A DNA stretch of 64,000 nucleotides. It comes from Leptasterias polaris (lineage: Eukaryota > Echinodermata > Asteroidea > Forcipulatida > Asteriidae). Both the position numbers and the translations under genes were made by a program. The first letter of the stretch is position 1. Each line of letters begins with the position of its first letter. The notes under the pieces were generated by a model. That model was not told the DNA's origin. It searched no databases and was given only the letters and a program-made list of their open reading frames with translations. The stretch spans positions 1,984,001 to 2,048,000 of the forward strand of contig JAZGTN010000054.1 in NCBI GenBank assembly GCA_037783415.1. The letters run 5' to 3'. Positions 45,160-57,261 of this stretch are shown one piece after another.

Positions 45160-46570
45160 TTCCTAGATTCAGCATTCCATTTGCTGATTTCATCCGTCCA
45201 TTCCTTGCACTTATCCTTCCAGTCACTGCATTTATCCTTCCATTCACTGCATTCATCCTTGCATTCCTTGCATCCCTCATTCATTTCGCTGCATTCGTCC
45301 TTCCATTCGCTGCATTCCTCCTTCAATTCGCTGCATTCATCCTTTCATTCATTTCATTTTTCATTCAGTTCGCTGCATTCATCCTTCCATTCCCTGCATT
45401 TATCATTCCACTTACAAGAACTTACGTTTATAATTCCATTCCTTGCATTCCTCCTTCCATTCCAATTGCACCCCTCATTCCTCCTTCCATTCCTTGCATC
45501 CTTCATTCCATTCGCTGCATTCATCCTTCCATTAATTCTGTGCATTCATCCTTCCATTCCCTGCATTTATCATTCCACTTACATGTACTTGCATTTATAA
45601 TTCCATTCCTTGCATTCATCCTTCCATTCCTTGCATCCCTCATTCCATTCACTGCAAATTCATCCTTCCTTTCCTTGCATTCATCCTTCCTTTCCTTGCA
45701 TCTCTCTTTCCAATCGCTGCCCCCATCATTTCATTTCTTGCATTCATCCTTACATTTCCTGCATTTATCATTGCATTCGCTGCATTCATCATTTCGTTTC
45801 TTGCATTCATCCTTACATTTCCTGCATTCATCATTCCATTTCCTGCATTCATCCTTTCATTTCTTGCATTCATCCTTACATTTCCTGCATTCATCATTCC
45901 ATTTCCTGCATTCATCCTTACATTTCCTGCATTTATCATTCCATTTCCTGCATTCATCCTTTCATTTCTTGCATTTATCATTCCATTCGCTGCATTCATC
46001 ATTCCATTTCTTGCATTCATCCTTACATTTCCTGCATTCATCATTCCATTTCCTGCATTCATCCTTTCATTTCTTGCATTCATCCTTACATTTCCTGCAT
46101 TCATCCTTACATTTGCTGCATTCATCCTTTCATTTCTTGCATTCATCCTTACATTTCCTGCATTTAGCCTTCCATTCGCTGCATTCATCATTACATTTCC
46201 TGCATTCATCCTTACATTTGCTGCATTCATCCTTACATTTCCTGCATTTATCATTCCATCCGCTGCATTCATCGTTTCGTTACTTGAATTCATCCTTACA
46301 TTTTCTGCATTTATCCTTTCATTCGCTACATTCATCATTACATTTCCTACATTCATCCTTACATTTGCTGTATTCATCCTTACATTTCCTGCATTTAGCC
46401 TTCCATTCGCTGCATTCATCATTACATTTCCTGCATTCATCCTTACATTTGCTGCATTCATCCTTTCATTTGCTGCATTCATCCTTTCATTTCCTGCATT
46501 CATCCTTACATTTCCTGCATTTATCATTCCATTCGCTGCTTTCAACCCTCCAATCTTTGCATTCATTCGT
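45160..46570 (+). repeat. 21-bp minisatellite (about 65 copies) in PIK3C3 intron 1
   Basis: Unit TTTCCTGCATTCATCCTTACA with variants (CATTCGCTGCATTCATC, CCTTGCATTCATCC). Because 21 is a multiple of 3, frames stay open on both strands: up to 364 codons of an LHSSFHF heptad on plus and about 320 of an RMNAGNV-like heptad on minus. The right end is followed by GGGTATGTCC...GGGGTCCAA (46571-46597). No evidence of coding. Confidence 0.95.
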
Positions 46571-46599
46571 GGGTATGTCCATAAATAAGGGGTCCAATT

Positions 46600-48176
46600 G
46601 TGTGACAAAGGGTCAAAATTTCAAAATGGTTTAAAATTAATTACAAGTCTGTTTTTTGATAAAGCATTTCCTATAGTATGTAACAAAATAACTGTGCTCA
46701 AGTTTTGCGGGTACACTAAGAAATGTCATAGGACACAATTCAGACTTGCCCCCCAAATTATTTTTTTTATAAGTTTAATGATGATATTGTATCATAAATA
46801 TGGTCTTTGGAAGTAGGACTAGACTTTTGAAATAAGAACACTCTAAACAATGAAGTGGATGACCGAAATTCATGCAAACTTTTACAATCTTTATTAATGT
46901 TACCAACAATTACTACAATGCACCAAAATGTGAAGTTGAAGCTTTTTTTCATGCCTTGATTTAACACATATAATTACATAATCCTACCAGTGTAGAGTTT
47001 TTGTGTTAATACTAACTATTTTTTATTTGGTGGACATTGAAACACATGATGACACGTGTAACTGGGACACCATGAAATGTTTGGTGTCCCAGCTATGCCA
47101 AACAGGTTTTGTATACTGCATGTTACTAGACCTTTTGGGAACAAAAATAAGTTTACAGTGGTACAGATTATCTAAACTGTTGATGAAAATTTCAAATCAT
47201 TTCAACTGTTTCTTGTGAAATGATAACATACATGTATGTATGTCAATGAAGTCTAAAAGCATTATACAAAGGTCTATGAAATGTAGCAGTTAAGACGTCA
47301 TTATTAAGGTCTGCCAACTGCACCTCAGCTTCAATAATTGTCTATCCCCGTCTATGTCTTACATTTATTCACTTTATCCTAAGTGTTAACCCTGTTATGT
47401 GTACATTTTATAATATATCCAACAATTATTAAACCAGGCTTAATATATAATCAGGACTTAAATGAAATGTCGCGTGCAACTGGGACACCAATGCATAAAA
47501 GAAATACAAATATTACATAACATTCCAGCATGTAATTTGTGTCATAGTATTTGACCATTTGTGCACATTTGCACCTTCTTCAATTTTGTAATGGGATTAC
47601 GGAAGCATCAAAATATTATTGCAGTGACCTGGCTTAACATTTTTATTCTCCAAATATTGTTTGTTCACAGATCACCAGTATTTTACATGAGTCGGGCTTG
47701 ACTGATGAAAGGGACAATTAAATCATAAATCACAAATGTTCTTGTTACAATCACTTTACAAAATTGAATTTGATCCAACAAAACCTTAGTGAAAAACTCC
47801 ATTAATAAAACATTTTTTAACATAAACTTTTAACTTTGTCACCAGCCGTCTCCAAAATGTATCACAAACCATGAATGTTACCTGCCACTTCAATTTCTGA
47901 CGGTTTGTTTAGACCATTACCACATCATGCTCATTTTACCATTTTTAAACCTTATTCCCGTGTCGATTTTTTTACTAAACATTTTGCTTCTTTAGTCAAC
48001 ACCAAATCATCCTAATGAGTTGAAAAGAGTTTACTGTCTCGCTTCCAGACACTGTTTAAAATATTAAGTCCATCTTCACATCATCTTTAAATTGATCACG
48101 TCTAAACCTTTATTAATTTGTTAAACTCAGCATTGAAGCAAACTACATGTACATTGTATGTACATGTAGTTAAGAG
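46600..48176. other. PIK3C3 intron 1, AT-rich
   Basis: No gene is supported. A short hairpin CTGGGACACCA / TGGTGTCCCAG lies at 47062-47092 and its first arm recurs at 47482. A TACATGTACATTG / CATGTAGT inverted motif is near 48144-48170. Confidence 0.45.
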
Positions 48177-51172
48177 TTAGTTTAAACATCCGTTGATATC
48201 CCTTGTCAAGTCCTCCAGTTCACCTTCAGAAAATCTGAAAACAAGCGAGCGTCCATCTCCAACATCTGGCTGTGAGAGTAACCCAACAAAGTCTGATTTT
48301 GGGTGAACACTGATGTCCAATATCTCTGGCCATAGGTAGAGCCCCATCTTGTTCCTCTTCATGAAGCTTAGCCGGTAGTCATCATTGCCAAGGTCTTCTA
48401 AAACCTAATAAACAATAAATAATAACAGGTTGACATAAATTTCATGCGATTAAATAAATTAGTGTGGTCATTACGATTCACTTGTTCCAACTAATCCAAG
48501 ATGCATCATGCATTGTTATTTGACACTTTTTCAAATTAAAGGCTCTATTTTGTATGGCCATCACCTATTTTGCAAATATTTTCCAGTCAATTTTAAATAA
48601 AATTTAATTGACTTGTAATGAATATTTACTTACCGATGCTACGTATACATGATGTTGTCCAGTGTTTCTGTTTCTTCCATTAACCGGTTTGAACTTTTCA
48701 GCAACATATGAACCAGTGGTTATTCCTGAAAGCCTGTCGAAGATCAAAAATGAAAAGCAAAACTAAATTAAGCAAATAAAATATTTCCTGTTTTTACTTT
48801 ATATCTTTATATTCAAAAACAAAAAGGGGGAAAAAGAAAACGCTACACTGGATTAAATCATTAAAATTTAATCCTTGCAATTGTTTTCAAACAAGAATAT
48901 GAACTGATGGTGGGTCTTACAGAACTAGCTTTGTGGTTTAGACATTCAGAACATTTTTTACCTTGAGTTTCCAGAAGTTCCTGGCTAGTTTTGATCTGCA
49001 TCACCGGTCTCTTCACTGTTGGCACCTGCACACTGGTCATCAGCATCATCACCATCGGGCTCGTCACTAGCTTCAATCATCACCTATTGTGTGAGAAATT
49101 GAAAGCAAAATTTATTTTTTGTGGGTTTTTTTGTGTCTCGGGATTCCTTTTTTTGCACCTCCATCCAAGATGATACCTGGCTTAAAGGGGCTGTGTCGTC
49201 ATGACCAAAGCAGGCCTGTGGCTGTACATATGTACTGCCACAGGCCTGCTTTTATCATGACGACACAGCCCCTTTAATACCACAAGCATACAAAACAACA
49301 AAAGCGTGTACATTCATTTTTACCTGTTAACTTTGAAGAAGCTTCTTCTCTGGTTTGGTAGATTAGCTGTTGTACATGTACTTTCCAGTTGTCAAGAAAG
49401 TCGATGTTTGTGCATCTTCCATTATTGGTCAAACAGGCCTCACAGAAACAGCTGAATTTCCTGGTTGATATGGTATCCCCTACATCGTCAATGGATACGA
49501 CACTGTGCAGAGATCTGGTTCCAGGTACTGTTTTTATGTCGCATCTTTCTCTATTCAATTTGACATCATCATCATTGATGAAGTAGAAGAATCGTATGAA
49601 TCGTATGAAGTGTGTATAAAGCTTCAGTAGTATCCCGATGTAAATTTGATGTACAAAAGTCAAATAAACTTTTGACATTGGAAATAATGGCAGTGCTGCT
49701 CTTATTAAACTGCCATGGAGGCTTTGCTTTTTACTACAGCCGACTCCCCATCAGACGCACCATTGCCGTGTCTTGATCCAAAGTAGTTGTGACTTGTTTG
49801 GAAGTTGAAGTCGATGATAGAATGTGCTACATCTCCTATGGGGCCTTTTGACTTGTAAAGTGCAGCACAACCGTCGGAAAACCGTACAATTTTTTGAATT
49901 GTCATGTATCTATGTTGGTGGAGGTGCGATGTTAGAACATCCATGTGCATATGTACTGCATTAAAATCAAGCTTGTTGTCAGATGATATGAATACTACAG
50001 ACTCTCAAACTGTTTCAGTACAGCCTTGACTTTCGCAGTGGTAGTGCATGTAGTTGACTGTTGGGTGAATTGTCACTTGGTTTCTTGTCCAGTATGCAGA
50101 CTGGGCTTCATTTTGTTCGAAGCAAGTGTAGTTTTCAGCAAAATCCCAGACATTTAAAACCCAATTTTTTGGAAGGTTATTCTTGATGTGTTGGAACTGC
50201 TTGGCTTGCCAATGCCGCGTAAACAGATGAAGAGCATGGGCTGCAACTTCCTTTCGTATAGCTCCTCCAATAGCTTTTCAACAGTTACTTCCTTAGTCAC
50301 CAGGGTCTTCCGCTTCACTGTTTTCTTGGCAGCTTTCAACTCGGTTGCTACGCTTTCCCATTTACGCCATATTATCGTCTGCGACTTTTCTGCTCCAGTT
50401 AGTGTGACAAAGTGGTTGTCGAACTTCTCCATACCACATTGCTGGCAGTTGCGTTTAATACAGCTCAACTGGTGGAACTGTTCATCCTCGGCCTTGCTAC
50501 ATAGTGTCATTTTGACAGTACTTATTGCATCTTTCAGCTTCAGGTGTTCATGGCCATCTACTTGAAGTCTTTGATCAAGGACCACTATTTTCAGTCTTAT
50601 GTTTTCACATTGTTCACACAAACACCCAAAGTATTTTGCATGTCTTTGCGGCTTAACATGTTGTGGGCAGAGTCTGCAAAATACTGATTTTCCTATCTTC
50701 ACATGAGGATGTACATTTTCAATATTTTCAGCATATGCCTGTCTCCTTTTTCTTTTCAGCTCCTCGTCTTGCTCTTGTGTTACACCTTGTCTGTATCTAC
50801 GCTTTCTCTCTGTTTCTTTTTTCTTCAGTGCCTCTTTCTTTTCTTGTTTCCTTTTTGTTGTACGTTTATTTCCCTTCCCAACTTTCTTTGCTTCTTTCTT
50901 TAGTACTTCCTCCTTTGCCTTCTTGTCTGTAACGCAGCGAGACAATTGCCACACAGTCTGTCATCTTCGATCATCTCAATTTCATTCAGCTGGCTGCGAA
51001 TTCTGTCTCCTTTCCTGACTCTTTCATATTTATCTGGATTTTTTTCTCTCTGCTTTTGTCGACGACTTGTTTGTCTCCGTTCACATACTGTTGGATTATT
51101 CTTTTTGCAACCAAATTCTTGTGCTGGTAGAGTTATAAGTACAGGTTGTTTTTTTTCCTCTGGGCAATTCAT
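48177..51172 (-). pseudogene. Broken, intron-containing gene of an uncharacterised Cys-rich invertebrate family
   Basis: Read on the minus strand, blocks in order are: a Lys/Arg-rich N-terminus (51172-50740); a Cys block with VFCRLCPQHVK and CLCEQCENIR; a region with CIKRNCQQCG; VWDFAENYTCFEQNEAQSAY (near 50120-50180); FSDGCAALYKSKGP and YFGSRHGNGASDGE (49705-49880); and a PGTRSLHSVV...FSCFCEACL block (49400-49560). These resemble, from memory, large unannotated families expanded in cnidarians and echinoderms, possibly transposon-derived. Spliced 3' exons at about 49083-48962, 48733-48634 and 48404-48177 have good GT-AG borders and join in frame (FMKRNKMGLYLWPE). Frame changes near 50940, 50250, 49700 and 49610, a TGA near 50015 and an in-frame TAG near 48990 break it. 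It lies in PIK3C3 intron 1, same strand. Function unknown. Confidence 0.6.
49182..49277. mobile_element. 96-bp near-perfect hairpin bounded by TTAA
   Basis: AAAGGGGCTGTGTCGTCATGA at the left is mirrored by TCATGACGACACAGCCCC at the right, and the inner arms CAAAGCAGGCCTGTGGC / GCCACAGGCCTGCTTTT meet at GTACATATGTAC. Outer TTAA on both sides would fit a piggyBac-type target duplication. It lies in an intron of the broken gene at 48177-51172. Confidence 0.75.
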
Positions 51173-51669
51173 TCACTGTCACGAACCTTTAAATGAAATG
51201 GTGTAGTGGAGCGATGATGCATAAACGTGTATAATTAAAAGCCCCACTGAAAAACCAATTTCTCCAATTAAACTTCGCAGATGAACTCGCAATTATCTAG
51301 AAAAGGGAAAGGTGAAAACAAATTTAAAATAATACAAGCAATAGTTACATACAAAAACTAAAAATATTGATATTGATGTTTTGTCTTCATACTTGATTTT
51401 TTTTTTAGGCCTACATACATGTACATGCCATTTAAAAAAAGGTTGGGAGGGAAGCGAGGTATCTTTTTAACTTTTTTTGTCAATTCTTTTTTGGGTTATC
51501 ACAGCTTCACGACGACAGCATGTTTTTTTACTTGTTTATGTAAAAAGAAAAACAAGAGTTTCCCCCCCAAAAAAAAATAAGCTGAAGTCAGGGTTGGTTG
51601 GGAAACCAGAAGTGGATATATTTGTGTTTTGTACTGATCAGTATTATTATCGGTACTAAAAACTAAAAA

Positions 51670-52332
51670 CAACAAGAGTTGAATGTTCGTTCGCGAACGA
51701 AACATAGAGCTGTTCCTTTTGAAAAAACACCCTTGGCCTTAAGGGGACCTTATCAGATTTTGTAAAGATAAAATCTTGTAAAACTGCACCTTTAAGGTAT
51801 GTCACGTGACGCTTGATGATGCAATAGTGATGCGACCTCAACTTGTAGACGTAACACATCCCGACATGATTGTATGCGAGGTTTCACCAACAGCTGTAGA
51901 TCGCTAATATTTTTCTGTATATATAGATCTTGTAAAACTGCAACTTTAAGGTAACATCACGTGACGCTTAATGATGCAATCGTGATTCGACCTGAAATTG
52001 TAGATGTAACACATCCCAACATGAATACATACATGTACAAGGTTTCAGCTTGATCGCAAATTTTTTTCTGTATATATAGATCTTGAAAGACTGCACATTT
52101 AAGGTAACGTCACGTGACAATTGATGATGTAATTGTGATGCAACCTCAAATTGCAGATGCAACACATCCCGACTTGAATACATACGAGGTTTCAGCTCGA
52201 TCGCGCATTTTTTTCGGTATATACAGATCTTTTAATACTGCAACTTTAAGGTAACGTCACTTGACGCTTAATGATGCAAACGTGATGTGACCTCAAATTG
52301 TAGATGTAACACATCCCGGCTTGAATACATAT
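51670..52332 (+). repeat. ~165-bp tandem repeat with E-box palindrome, part of dispersed family
   Basis: Units near 51760, 51925, 52080 and 52235, continuing at 53040 and 53195 after an insertion. Each unit reads ATAGATCTTGTAAAACTGCA, TTTAAGGTAACGTCACGTGA, TTGTAGATGTAACACATCCC and GGTTTCAGCTTGATCGC. The GTCACGTGAC palindrome is kept or nearly kept in each. Confidence 0.85.
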
Positions 52333-53036
52333 CGTCAGCAATTTCACGAAGGGCCAAAAAGTCCCCTGCAGCCAAAAATGTATGTTTGGAGAAAACCGCG
52401 TTTTAAGTTTAGCTATTCGAAATTTAATCTTGGAATTTTTTACATGTCAGGGAAGAAGAGATCCTAAATCATACAAATCTGTTTCAATTTTGTCCCTAAC
52501 GTGTTTAATTAATGAGTAATTATTTAATTAACAAAATGTTCTCTTCGTGAAAACGTTACAAAACATGGTCTGCGTGCAGCGCGTCGTGTATAAACTTGTT
52601 TGCTGTTCGTGAAAACGCAAAAGTCGGAGCACCCACTTTTTGCACCGTGCCAAGGGATAATTCCACGCGTTATATAGAGCAATACACTTTTTGGCACTTC
52701 GTGAAAACGCAATTCCGGGTTGTGTTTATTTTTTGTCCTTTAGGTTTTTGGCTCTTTGTGAAAACACAAAAGCAGGCGCGCTCATAATTGGCACTGTGCC
52801 AGCTATATAATCAGCGCGGTCAAAAAGGTTTTTGGCTCTTCGTGAAAACGGAATTCCAGCTTCTCAAGGTTTTTGTCTTTCATCAACTTAGCGTTATTAA
52901 GAAACTAGACGATTTTGAGACCTATAACTTTGTAAATAGTTAGATACCGATCCTCTTAATCAAAACCACCCCAAAAATCAAAATGAGTTTTTTATAGGTT
53001 TTGCAGGTTTTTGGCTCTTCGTGAAATTGCTGACGA
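52333..53036. mobile_element. 704-bp TIR element inserted in the tandem repeat
   Basis: Termini CGTCAGCAATTTCACGAAGG and, inverted, CTCTTCGTGAAATTGCTGAC are flanked on both sides by ATAT. Uninterrupted repeat copies read ACATACGAGG at this place, so the element duplicated a 4-bp target. Inside, GGCTCTTCGTGAAAACG or similar recurs at about 52544, 52608, 52697, 52750 and 52833. No transposase, so it is non-autonomous. Confidence 0.85.
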
Positions 53037-56000
53037 TATGAGGTTTCAGCTTGATCGCGCATTTTTTCCGGTTTATATAGATCTTTTATTACTGCACCTT
53101 TAAGGTAACGTCACGTGATGCTTAATGATGCAAACGTGATGTGACTTCAAATTGTAGATGCTCCACATCCCCCTTGCATACATGCAAAGTTTCAGCTTGA
53201 TCGTGCATTTTTTTGCGTAAATATAAATCTTTGAAAATTGCACCTTTAAGATGACGTCATGTGATGCTTGATGTGGTCATGACGACGTTATTGTAATATG
53301 AACAAGGCCTCATCAGGGTCTTAACATGGTGCAGATTTGAAGTTGAACCAATGTACAGAAGTTTGGATTTTGCCCCAGAAATTGATTTTTGCAAAAGTAG
53401 GAAAAAAGGCTACATGTAACTTTGACCTTCCGGTACGACCGGAAGTAAAGGTCATACGATTTTGGCGTTAACTTTTCAAATGTTGCTCCTGTCTTGATCC
53501 CCCATTATAAACATCATAGCTGTGAAATTCAATGAGATACAGCGATTTGCAAATGTTTATTATTTTTAACTTAATGGCGTGTAATTTGATACCCGATGAC
53601 GTCACGATGACGTCATTGTTATATGCACTAGGTCTCATCAAGGTCTTAACATGATAGACATATGAAGTTGATGCAATGTTAGGAAGTTTGCATTTAGGCT
53701 GATTTGATATAGATTTTCAAATATTTAAAATATAAACCTTTAAGATGACGTCACGTGACAGGTGATGACGTCATCATGACGAATTTGTTTTAGGACCTTC
53801 CTTGCACCAATGCCTTTCATCACTGAAAGTTTCATTGCAATTGCTCTTTAGGAACTATGCAAAAGGCCGCTTAGAACGAATTGTGCGTTATTTCAATAAC
53901 TTCCGGAAGTCTGAAACATTAAAATAAAAAAAACTAAAATAAAAACTAGCACAAAAACAAGAGCTGTTTCGCTGCGCTTCGCTATGAAACAGCTAACTAG
54001 ACACGTGACATTGCATTTGTGCACAAATGCAGAGCTGTTTCGCCAATAATATTTTCAAATTACTCATCTGAATATCAAATTATTATAGTGTGTACATAAT
54101 CAAGTTAATATTACAGTAATAAATACCTTGTGAGATCGAATTCATTGTCTATAATTATATCTTGTAAAACTGTACCTTTAAGGTAATATAACTTGACAAA
54201 TGATGACGTCATGATGACGTCAATTTTTTTTCGAAAAAGTTATGATGTATCAAGCCTATTTAAAAAAGAATTTTGATTTTAGCATGTTCCATTAGTAATT
54301 TTTGACTTAAAGGGGCAAAAAATGAAAAAATCATAAAAAATCGTGTGATTACGTCATCATGACGTCATCATGACGTCATTTCAAAATTTACAAGAACTAG
54401 CCAATATCTAACAACCTACCAAGTTTCAACATGATCGCACTTTTACTTTGGCAGATATATGACTTCGAAAAAAGACACCTTTAATGCCGCGTCACGTGAC
54501 CCCGATGACGTCATTGATCTGAAACTTCACACATATGATGGCTGCCTGACGATCAACATGTGTGTAAATTTTAAAGTGATTACACAAAACTTCACCACAA
54601 ACATCTTCAAAAAGTCCATTTTGAACAGTTTTCAATCTGCCGCTAGAGGGCGCTCTTATGTATCGTGACGTAATCGGTATTTTTTTAAAACTGTACATCC
54701 TTGCCGGACACTAACATCGTTGAAAGCATTTTCCTAACATTTAGCACTTTTGAATTACGAAGGCACTTCCGGTTTCGACCGGAAGTAGAGGTCATGTGAG
54801 GTCACGCACACTGAATAAAATGAAGCCCTAATTCATCTCTACCCAATCCCGTAAACAGAAACCTACGGCCTCTTGTGGCTGATTTGATACGCATTTTCAA
54901 ATATTTAAAATATAAATCTTTAAGATGACGTCGCGTGACAGGTGATGACGTCATCATGACGGATTTCTTTTAGGACCTTCCTTGCATCAATGATCAATGC
55001 CTTTCATCACTGAAAGTTTCATTGCAATTGCTTATCGGGAACTAGGCAAAACGGCGCTTAGAACGCGACGTGCGTTATTTGAATGACTTCCGGGTGTCTG
55101 AAACGGACGAAAAAAGAAAAAAACTTGAGCTCAATTGCATTTGTGAACAAATGCAAAGCTGTTTCGCTAATAATATTTTCAAATTACTCAAGCGAATATG
55201 AAAGTTTGTTGTGTGTACATAATCAAGTTAATAAATACAATATTGAATGCCTTGTGAGATCCAATTCATTGTCTATATATCTTGTAAAACTGTACCTTTA
55301 ATTTAATATAACATGGCGAATGATGACGTCATGATGACGTCAATTATTTTTCGAATCAGTTATGACATATCAAGCCTGTTTAAAAAATTATTTAGATTAA
55401 AGCATGTTCCGTTAGTAATTTCTGACTTAAAGGAGGAAAAATAAAAAAATCATAACAAATCGTGTGATGACGTCATCATGACGTCATTACAGGTTTAACA
55501 GGCACCTGCCATTATCTAACGACTTGCCAAGTTTCAACGTGATCAGACGTATACTTTTGGAGATATACGACTTCAAAAAGTGCACCTTTAATGTCACGTC
55601 ACGTGACCCCTGATGACGTAATCAATCTACAACTTCACACATATGTTGGCTGCCTGACGTTCATCATGTGTATCAATTTTGAAGCGATTACACAAAACTT
55701 CGCAACACACATCTTCTCAAAGTGCATTTTGAACAGTTTTCCAACTGCCGCTAGAGGGCGCTCTTGTGTATCGTGACGTCATCGGTATTTTTTTTAACTG
55801 CACACCATTGCCGGACACTAACATCGTTGAAAGCATTTTCATAACATTTAGCACTTTTGAATTACAAGGCACTTCCGGTTTCGACCGGAAATAGAGGTCA
55901 TATGAGGTCAAATGATGACGTCATGATGCCGGCAATTTTTTTTCGAAGCAGTTATGACGTATCAAGCCTGTTTAAAAAAGAATTTGGATTAAATCATGTT

Positions 56001-57255
56001 CCGTTAGCAATTTCTGACTTAAAGGGGCAAAAAATGAAAAAATCATAACAAATTGTGTGATGACGTCATCATGACGTCATTACAGGTTTGACAGGAACTT
56101 GCCATTATCTAACGACTTGCCAAGTTTCAACGTAATCAGACTTATACTTTTGGAGATATACGACTTCAAATAGTGCACCTTTAATGTCACGTCACGTGAC
56201 TCCTGATGACGTCATATGAGGTCAAATGATGACGTCATGATGACGGCAATTTTTTTTCGAAGCAGTTATGACGTATCAAGCCTGTTTAAAAAAGAATTTG
56301 GATTAAATCATGTTCCGTTAGCAATTTCTGACTTAAAGGGGCAAAAAATGAAAAAATCATAACAAATCGTGTGATGACGTCATCATGACGCCATTACAAG
56401 TTTCACAGGAACTTGGCATTATCTAACGACTTGCCAAGTTTCAACGTGATTAGACCTATACTTTTGGAGATATACGACTTCAAAAAGTGCACCTTTAATG
56501 TTACGTCACGTGACCCCTGATGACGTAATCAATCTAAAACTTCATACATATGTTGGCTGCCTGACGGTCATCATGTGTATCAATTTTGAAGCGATTACAA
56601 AAAACTTCGCCACACACATCTTCTCAAAGTGCATTTTGAACAGTTTTCCAACTGCCGCTAGAGGGCGCTCTTGTGTATCGTGACGTCATCGGTATTTTTT
56701 TTTACCTGCACACTATTGCCGGACACTAACATCGTTGAAAGCATTTTCATATCATTTAGCACTTTTGAATTACGAAGGCACTTCCGGTTTCGACCGGAAG
56801 TAGAGGTCGCGTGAGGTCACGCTCACTGAATAAAATGAAGACCTAATTTATCCCTACCCAATCCCACAAACAGAAATCTACGGTCTCTTGTGGCTGATTT
56901 GATATAGATTTTCAAATAGTTAAAATATAAACCTTTAAGATGACGTCACGTGACAGGTGATGACGTCATCATGACGAATTTGTTTTAGGACCTTCCTTGC
57001 ACCAATGCCTTTCATCACTGAAAGTTTCATTGCAATTGCTCTTTAGGAACTACATGTATGCAAAAGGCCGCTTAGAACGAATTGTGCGTTATTTCAATGA
57101 CTTCCGGAAGTCTGAAACATTAAAATAAAATAAAAATTAAAAAAAACTAACACAAAAACAAGAGCTGTTTCGCTGCGCTTCGCTGCGAAACAGCTAAAAA
57201 AGGAAAAACTTTAACGAAAACAAGAGCTGTTCCGCTGCGCTGCGCTTGCTGGAAC
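53037..57255 (+). repeat. Dispersed CRE/E-box/ETS/CTCF-like repeat family, largest cluster
   Basis: Several near-identical units (54180-55090, 55290-55900, 55905-56215, 56216-57120) carry, in order, ATGACGTCATGATGACG(T)CA, CGTGTGATGACGTCATCATG, ACGTCACGTGACCCCTGATG, CTGCCGCTAGAGGGCGCTCT, CACTTCCGGTTTCGACCGG and AAGTAGAGGTCA, then GGTGATGACGTCATCATGAC and CTTCCGGAAG. They end in hairpins AGCTGTTTCGCTGC ... GCGAAACAGCTAA (53960-54000, 57165-57200, 57222-57261). The 54013-54030 stretch is a perfect palindrome. No protein is encoded. Confidence 0.85.
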
Positions 57256-57261
57256 AGCTAA

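Noticed and set aside
45540..46634. 364-codon plus-strand ORF of LHSSFHF heptads and a 320-codon minus-strand ORF
   Set aside because: Both follow automatically from a stop-free 21-bp repeat; no splice, start or homology evidence.
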